From JBFHNV01 sp965365655 (GTDB lineage: Bacteria; Pseudomonadota; Gammaproteobacteria; HK1), in assembly GCA_965365655.1 (NCBI GenBank), contig CBDUCN010000205.1:1-9677 (forward strand): DNA of 9,677 bases. Direction: 5' to 3'. The notes beneath the pieces are model-generated. The model had not been told where the DNA came from, searched no databases, and was given only the letters and a program-made list of their open reading frames with translations. Both the position numbers and the translations under genes were made by a program. Positions 5,727 through 9,677 of this stretch are shown piece after piece (position 1 is the first letter of the stretch; each line of letters opens with the position of its first letter).

Positions 5727-6728
5727 ATGCGTGGCCGATACGGCAGCCTGTCGGTGCGCCCGGCAAGCACCCGCTCCCGGGGGCCGGCGGTGCGGCCGCG
5801 ATCCGTGGTCGGGCTGGCGCTCGCCGGCCTGCTCGGGCCGGCGGCGGCTGCCGCAGACGACGCACTGTCGCTGCGCATGGCGCCGGAGCTCGGCGCCGCG
5901 GGACCGGCGCAGGAGGTCCGCGGCGCCGACCTGGGGCTGGGCGCCCGCGGTCTGCACTGGCAGATCCTCGAGAGCCGTTACCGGCTGCGTCGGCTGCGCG
6001 GCGAGACGGAGCAGCTCCGCGGCCGGCTCGCGCGGCACGCGGACACGGTGGCCGGGCTGCGGGCGCTGGATCGGGCGCGCGACGCGGAGCTGTCGCGGTT
6101 CCAAAGCGCCGCCGGCGCGCCGCCGGGACCGGTCCCGGCGGCGGCACCTGCGCCGTCGGCCGGCGTCGCCGAGGCCCCGCCGCGTTCGCGTGGCACGGCG
6201 GCGACGGCGGCCGCGCCGGGGTCCGCGTGGTCGGCGGTGCCTGGCGGAGCAGCGGGGGCGATCGCGATCGTCGCCGCGGCGCTGGCGCTGGGCGCGGCGC
6301 TGCTGCTCGTGCGCCGCCGCGCCGCGGCGTCGTCGCGCGCGTCGCCGCCTCGCGACGACGCCGCTCCTGCGGCGCCGGCAGCGGCGTCGCCGCCGTCGAC
6401 GGCCCCCGGGCCGCCCCGGCTGCGGCTGGTCGACCCGTTTCCCGACGTCCCCGCACAGCAGGCTGCCGCGCCCGCCGCGTCCCCGGCCCGGTCATCCGGT
6501 ACGGACGCCGGCACGCCGTCGGCGCACCTGCGCACCGTGAAGATCGACGCGACGCCTCGCGGCGTGCGGGACGGGGACGGCGTCGACGCCGTCTTCGCCG
6601 CCGCCGACGCGCTGCTGTCCGCTGCGCCGCGTCCGGCCGGCGCGGCAGGGCCCGGGAAGTCCGGGAACCCGGCGTCTGCCGCACCCGGCGCCACCCCGTC
6701 GACGACGAGGCCGAAGCGCCCGGTGTGA
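5727..6728 (+). CDS. single-pass membrane protein with coiled coil (FimV-like layout)
   Basis: A 333-residue protein of unknown function starting 14 bases after the EF-G paralogue stop, probably co-transcribed with it. It has a signal peptide with hydrophobic core VVGLALAGLLGP (27-38) and an AAAAADD cleavage region (40-45). A charged helical stretch (about 79-126, LESRYRLRRLRGETEQLRGR and on) looks like a coiled coil. After it come a Pro/Ala linker, one membrane segment (about 174-195) followed by RRR, and a Pro/Ala/Ser-rich cytoplasmic tail containing LRTVKIDATPRG and a short helix DAVFAAADALLSA. The order signal peptide, periplasmic coiled coil, TM, cytoplasmic tail recalls FimV/HubP polar proteins, but I see no LysM or TPR domain, so this is architecture only. 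A GTG at 5790 would give a more normal signal peptide (MRPRSVVG...) and may be the true start. Composition is skewed by GC, but signal peptide, coiled coil and TM together argue for a real gene. Confidence 0.65.
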   Translation: MRGRYGSLSVRPASTRSRGPAVRPRSVVGLALAGLLGPAAAAADDALSLRMAPELGAAGPAQEVRGADLGLGARGLHWQILESRYRLRRLRGETEQLRGRLARHADTVAGLRALDRARDAELSRFQSAAGAPPGPVPAAAPAPSAGVAEAPPRSRGTAATAAAPGSAWSAVPGGAAGAIAIVAAALALGAALLLVRRRAAASSRASPPRDDAAPAAPAAASPPSTAPGPPRLRLVDPFPDVPAQQAAAPAASPARSSGTDAGTPSAHLRTVKIDATPRGVRDGDGVDAVFAAADALLSAAPRPAGAAGPGKSGNPASAAPGATPSTTRPKRPV

Positions 6729-6828
6729 TGCGCGCTGCGGCGCGCCGCCGGCCGCGCGGTCCGCGCTCTTCCCCCGTCCTCTCCGTCTGCGCCCGGCCGC
6801 CCGCACGCGACCGGTTTACCGGCGCCGC

Positions 6829-6858
6829 AAAAAAAGAGGGCGCCCGATGAGGCGCCCT
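6829..6858 (-). terminator. intrinsic terminator, minus strand
   Basis: AGGGCGCC at 6837-6844 and GGCGCCCT at 6851-6858 form a perfect 8-bp GC-rich stem with a 6-base loop. Read on the minus strand the stem is followed by one C and then seven T (6835 down to 6829). This is the cleanest terminator in the window and works only leftward. It serves either the ABC permease operon, whose last gene stops at 7073, or a separate small transcript starting in the gap. Confidence 0.85.
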
Positions 6859-6945
6859 TGAACCAGGGGAGGAGGAAGAGCACTTCTCCCTGCAAAGCAC
6901 GGGCCAGTTTTCGCGCGAGCCGCATGGCGACGGCGCGAGAATTCA
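6829..6945 (-). ncRNA. candidate small RNA with anti-Shine-Dalgarno motif
   Basis: The 344-base gap between the convergent genes ending at 6728 (+) and 7073 (-) holds no supportable protein gene. On the minus strand, a stretch of about 115 bases ends in a strong intrinsic terminator. It carries CTTCCTCCTCCCC (6878 down to 6866), a CCUCC-type sequence able to pair with ribosome binding sites. A GGGAGAAG at 6890-6883 can fold back onto part of it. The 5' end near an A/T-rich patch (6935-6970) is a guess and I found no good promoter. Alternatively the whole segment is the 3' untranslated region of the ABC permease transcript. Confidence 0.3.
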
Positions 6946-7072
6946 CAAGTCATTGATTCAAAGAGATGTGTTCGACGTGCCCGGCGATTGCCGGCGCGCG
7001 CGACCCGAGCGCCCAGGGGAAGCGAGCGCGTCAGAAACACGCCACCGGCGTCAAGCGTCCGGCCCGCCCGCG

Positions 7073-9568
7073 TCAGGCGCGGCGCAGGCTGTCCATCGGC
7101 GGCTGGGCCACGACCCGATGGGTGCCCAGCACGCCGGCGGCGGTCACCACCAGCGCCCCGCCCAGCAGGCCCACGACCCAGATGGCGGCGTCCGGGCGGT
7201 AGCTGAGCTGCAGGATGCGGTCCGCGACCACCGTGCCGATGCCGGCCGCGGCGACCGCCGCGAGCACGCCGGCGAGCGCGCCGAGCAGCGCGAACTCCGC
7301 GGCCAGCCCCTTCAGCACCCGCGCGCGCCCGGCGCCCAGCGTGCGCAGGATTGCGGTCTCGTAGCGGCGTTCGTCCAGGGTCGCCTGCACCGCCGCGTAG
7401 AGCACGGTGATGCCGGCCAGCAGCGTGAACAGGAACACGTACTCCACGCCCAGCGTCGCGCGATCCATGATCTCGCGCACCTTGCCGAGCAGCGCGTCGA
7501 CGTCGATCACGGTCACCGTCGGGAACGCGCGCACGAGGTCGAGCAGGAGCTCGCGGCGCTCCGGCGGCAGGTGGAAGCTGGTGACGGCGGTGGCCGGTAT
7601 GTGCTGCAGGACGTTCGGCGAGGTCACGACGAAGAAATTGACGTTGAACGTGTCCCACTCGACCTCGCGCAGCGAGGTCAGCACCGCGTCCACCGTCTCG
7701 CCGCCGACCGTGAACGTGATGCGGTCGCCGATCGTGAGGTCCAGCGCCTCGGCCATGCCGCGCTCGAAGGACACCTCGGGCCCGGAAGGCCCCTGCGGCG
7801 GCCAGAAGCGACCGGCGACCACGCGGTTGTCCGGCGCGAGCGTCGCGGCATGCGACAGGTTGAAGCCGCGCTCGATGCGGCTCGCGCCGCGCGGGTTCGT
7901 GAAGTCGTCGGGGTCTGCGTCGCGGCCGTTGATCGCGGTGATGCGCCCGCGCACCATCGGGTGCAGCTGCGCCGTCGCGACGCCGCCCTCGCGCAGCAGC
8001 GTGCGCAGCGGATCGACCTCGTCCGGCTGCACGTTGACCAGGAAGTAGTTCGGCGCGTCCGGCGGCAGGCTGTCCTGCCACTCGGCGAGCAGGTCGCTGC
8101 GCACCAGCGTGAGCAGCAGCAGCATGCTCAGGCCGAGCCCGAAGCCCGCGACCTGCACCGAGCTTGCGCCCGCCCGTCGCACCACGTTCGCGATCCCGAA
8201 CCTCCACGACACCCCGACGCGGGAGCGGATGCCGGCGAGCGCCTTCACCGTCAGCCAGGACACCGCGAGCAGCGCCGCCACCGCGAGCGCGCCGCCGCCC
8301 AGCACGTAGCCGGCAAGGCGCACGTCCTGCGCCTGCCACAGCACCAGCCCGCACACGGTGGCCGCCGCGAGCGCGGTGGCCGGCAGCGCGCGCCCGCGGG
8401 CGTCGCCCAGCTCCTGGCGCAGCACGCGCGCCGGCGGCACCTGCCGCAGCGCGAGCAGCGGCGGCAGCGCGAAGCCCAGCAGCGCGGTGAGGCCGATCGC
8501 GAGGCCCTGCAGCGCGGGCAGCCAGGACGGCGAGGGCAGCGCGGCGACGAGCAGGTTCGCGAGCAGCGCCGCCAGCATGGCCTGCACCGCCCAGCCGGCG
8601 AGCACGCCGACGGCGCAGGCCGCGATCCCCAGCAGCAGGAGCTGCAGCCCGTGGATGCCCAGCACCCGGCGCTGCGAGGCGCCCAGACAGCGCAGCAGCG
8701 CCGCCGCGTCGACGTGGCGCGCGGCGTAGCGCCGCGCGGACAGCGCGACCGCCACGCCCGACAGCAGCACCGCGACCAGCGCGGCGAGCCCGAGGAACTG
8801 ACCCGCACGCTCGAGCGCGGTGCGGATCTCGGGCCGCGCGTCGCGCACGCCCTGCAGCTGCTCGCCGGACTCGAGCCGCGGGCGCAGCCACGCGCGGAAG
8901 TCGTCGATGGCGTCAGGTGGACCCGCGAACAGCGCCCGGAACTGCACCCGGCTGCCGGGCTGCACCAGGCCGGTGGCCGGCAGGTCGTCGAGGTGGGCCA
9001 TCACCCGCGGCGCGATGCTGAACGCGTCGCCGCCTCGATCCGGCTCGTACGCGAGCACGTGACGTATCGCGAACTCCACCTGCCCCAGCTTCAGCGTGTC
9101 GCCCACGCCGACCTCGAGCAGGCCGGCGAGGCGCGCATCCACCCACACGCTGCCCGGGCGCGGGCCGTGCGGCGATGGCCGGTCGGCCGCGTACGGCGCG
9201 TCCGCGATGCGCAGGCTGCCGCGCAATGGATAGCCGTCGCTCACGAACTTCGCCTCCGCGAGCTGCAGCCGCCCCTCGGCGGTCACGACGCTGCGGAAGC
9301 TCACCGTGCGCGCGCTCGCGACGCCGCGGCGCCCGGCCTCCGCATCCGCCCGATCGGCGATGGGCGTGCGCGAGTAGATCACGAGGTCGGCGCCCAGCAG
9401 GTCCGTCGCGCCGGACTCCATCGCGCGCGACATGCGGTCGGTGAAGAAGCCCACGCCGCTCACGCTGGCGACCGCGATCACGAGCGCGGCGGCCAGCACC
9501 CTGAGCTCGCCGGCGCGCCACTCGCGGCGCAGCAGGCGCAGGGCCAGCGCGGGGACGGGGCCGGTCAT
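7073..9568 (-). CDS. ybbP: FtsX/MacB-type ABC transporter permease (YbbP-like)
   Basis: An 831-residue permease; E. coli YbbP is about 804. TM1 (about 24-42) is followed by a large periplasmic MacB-like domain (about 45-250). A first set of membrane segments follows at about 258-278, 304-335, 347-373, 394-411 and 419-446. TM7 is at about 470-489, then comes a second periplasmic region (490-705) and a final FtsX-type trio (about 709-730, 753-787, 796-817). Each half shows the FtsX coupling-helix pattern: ARRYAARHVDAAALLRCLGA (278-297) and DERRYETAILRTLGAGRARV (732-751). The family uses energy from a cytoplasmic YbbA/LolD-type ATPase to move or extract substrates at the inner membrane rather than by classical import; the substrate is unknown. 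The ATG at 9568 fits the family N-terminus (MTGPVPALALRLLRREWRAG). The ATPase gene ends 13 bases upstream. No catalytic or structural gap is visible. Confidence 0.93.
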   Translation of the reverse strand: MTGPVPALALRLLRREWRAGELRVLAAALVIAVASVSGVGFFTDRMSRAMESGATDLLGADLVIYSRTPIADRADAEAGRRGVASARTVSFRSVVTAEGRLQLAEAKFVSDGYPLRGSLRIADAPYAADRPSPHGPRPGSVWVDARLAGLLEVGVGDTLKLGQVEFAIRHVLAYEPDRGGDAFSIAPRVMAHLDDLPATGLVQPGSRVQFRALFAGPPDAIDDFRAWLRPRLESGEQLQGVRDARPEIRTALERAGQFLGLAALVAVLLSGVAVALSARRYAARHVDAAALLRCLGASQRRVLGIHGLQLLLLGIAACAVGVLAGWAVQAMLAALLANLLVAALPSPSWLPALQGLAIGLTALLGFALPPLLALRQVPPARVLRQELGDARGRALPATALAAATVCGLVLWQAQDVRLAGYVLGGGALAVAALLAVSWLTVKALAGIRSRVGVSWRFGIANVVRRAGASSVQVAGFGLGLSMLLLLTLVRSDLLAEWQDSLPPDAPNYFLVNVQPDEVDPLRTLLREGGVATAQLHPMVRGRITAINGRDADPDDFTNPRGASRIERGFNLSHAATLAPDNRVVAGRFWPPQGPSGPEVSFERGMAEALDLTIGDRITFTVGGETVDAVLTSLREVEWDTFNVNFFVVTSPNVLQHIPATAVTSFHLPPERRELLLDLVRAFPTVTVIDVDALLGKVREIMDRATLGVEYVFLFTLLAGITVLYAAVQATLDERRYETAILRTLGAGRARVLKGLAAEFALLGALAGVLAAVAAAGIGTVVADRILQLSYRPDAAIWVVGLLGGALVVTAAGVLGTHRVVAQPPMDSLRRA

Positions 9569-9581
9569 GCGCGCGCAGCCG

Positions 9582-9677
9582 TCAGCCGCGCGGCGCGGCC
9601 TTCAGCCGCCCGGCCTCGAGCTCCACCGTGTGGTCGCAGGGCTCGGCGAGGCGCAGATCGTGCGTGACCAGCACCAG
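9582..9677 (-). CDS. ybbA: ABC transporter ATPase (YbbA/LolD-like), C-terminal 31 residues only
   Basis: The minus-strand frame entering from the right edge reads LVLVTHDLRLAEPCDHTVEL and ends 11 residues later at a TGA (9584-9582). VTHD is the switch-histidine (H-loop) motif that closes an ABC nucleotide-binding domain, and the short tail with a final ELEAGRL matches LolD/YbbA-type ATPases (usually xLxDGxI). Walker A, signature and Walker B lie outside the window. The 13-base gap to the permease start implies one operon. The assignment to YbbA rather than another MacB-type ATPase rests mainly on the neighbouring permease. Confidence 0.85.
   Translation of the reverse strand: MVLVTHDLRLAEPCDHTVELEAGRLKAAPRG

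Noticed and set aside
6866..6878. GGGGAGGAGGAAG on the plus strand looks like a very strong ribosome binding site.
   Set aside because: No ATG, GTG or TTG follows at a usable distance, so it does not mark a plus-strand gene.
4513..6900. A 795-codon open frame on the minus strand opposite the EF-G paralogue and the membrane protein.
   Set aside because: The translation is Arg/His/Pro-rich and has no recognisable fold, while the opposite strand encodes an unmistakable EF-G.
5978..6946. A 322-codon minus-strand frame opposite the membrane protein, starting MNSRAVAMRLARKLARAL.
   Set aside because: It runs through a strong minus-strand terminator within its first 40 codons, and the rest is Ala/Gly/Arg-rich shadow. 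A small RNA is a better reading of its 5' part.
6953..9667. A 904-codon open frame on the plus strand across the whole ABC permease gene.
   Set aside because: It is the antisense shadow of a clear FtsX/YbbP protein. Its translation is rich in Arg, His, Gln and Ala with no domain, as expected opposite a GC-rich gene.
1..9677. Search for CRISPR arrays, tRNA or rRNA genes, insertion sequences, toxin-antitoxin or defence modules.
   Set aside because: No regularly spaced repeats, tRNA-like cloverleaf, transposase motifs or defence domains were seen. The gene set is core-like.

Overview
The window is high-GC chromosomal DNA, probably from a gammaproteobacterium of the Ectothiorhodospiraceae/Chromatiales/Xanthomonadales kind. 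That guess rests on an AlgH/YqgE protein next to a CPXCG-type cysteine-rich protein, a ZapE (AFG1-like) ATPase of about 370 residues, a YbbA/YbbP-type ABC export pair, and very strong G/C bias at third codon positions. It cannot be pinned to a genus by reading alone. I see no transposase, integrase, phage gene, tRNA, rRNA or CRISPR array. Most of the window is core housekeeping sequence, not an accessory island.

Layout. Positions 1-1069 hold a crowded cluster: the 3' part of yqgE (+), a 62-residue cysteine-rich protein encoded antisense within the yqgE 3' end, and a small secreted protein (+) whose ATG overlaps the yqgE stop. Positions 1207-1722 (-) carry a conserved-looking cytoplasmic protein of unknown function, divergent from zapE (1791-2903, +). 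A 290-base gap after zapE holds a perfect 13-bp hairpin, a second diverged copy of part of the same element, a sigma70-like promoter and a nest of palindromes in front of a 72-residue protein with a winged-helix-like C-terminus (3194-3412, +).

Positions 3664-5712 (+) encode a complete five-domain EF-G paralogue in which the G3 motif reads DTPGY where translocation-competent EF-G has DTPGH. A few bases downstream is a single-pass membrane protein with a signal peptide, coiled coil and low-complexity tail (5727-6728, +). The 344-base gap that follows contains a clear intrinsic terminator on the minus strand and possibly a small RNA carrying an anti-Shine-Dalgarno motif. The right end is a minus-strand ABC operon: a 10-TM FtsX/MacB-type permease (7073-9568) and the last 31 codons of its ATPase (9582-9677).

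The genes do not form one pathway. Recognisable roles are envelope stress and division (ZapE), a ribosome-associated GTPase paralogue, and substrate export or extraction at the inner membrane (YbbAP-like). I found no convincing new multi-gene system. The best leads are the EF-G paralogue with its altered catalytic site, the palindrome-rich leader of the small protein at 3194, and the candidate minus-strand small RNA near 6829-6950.
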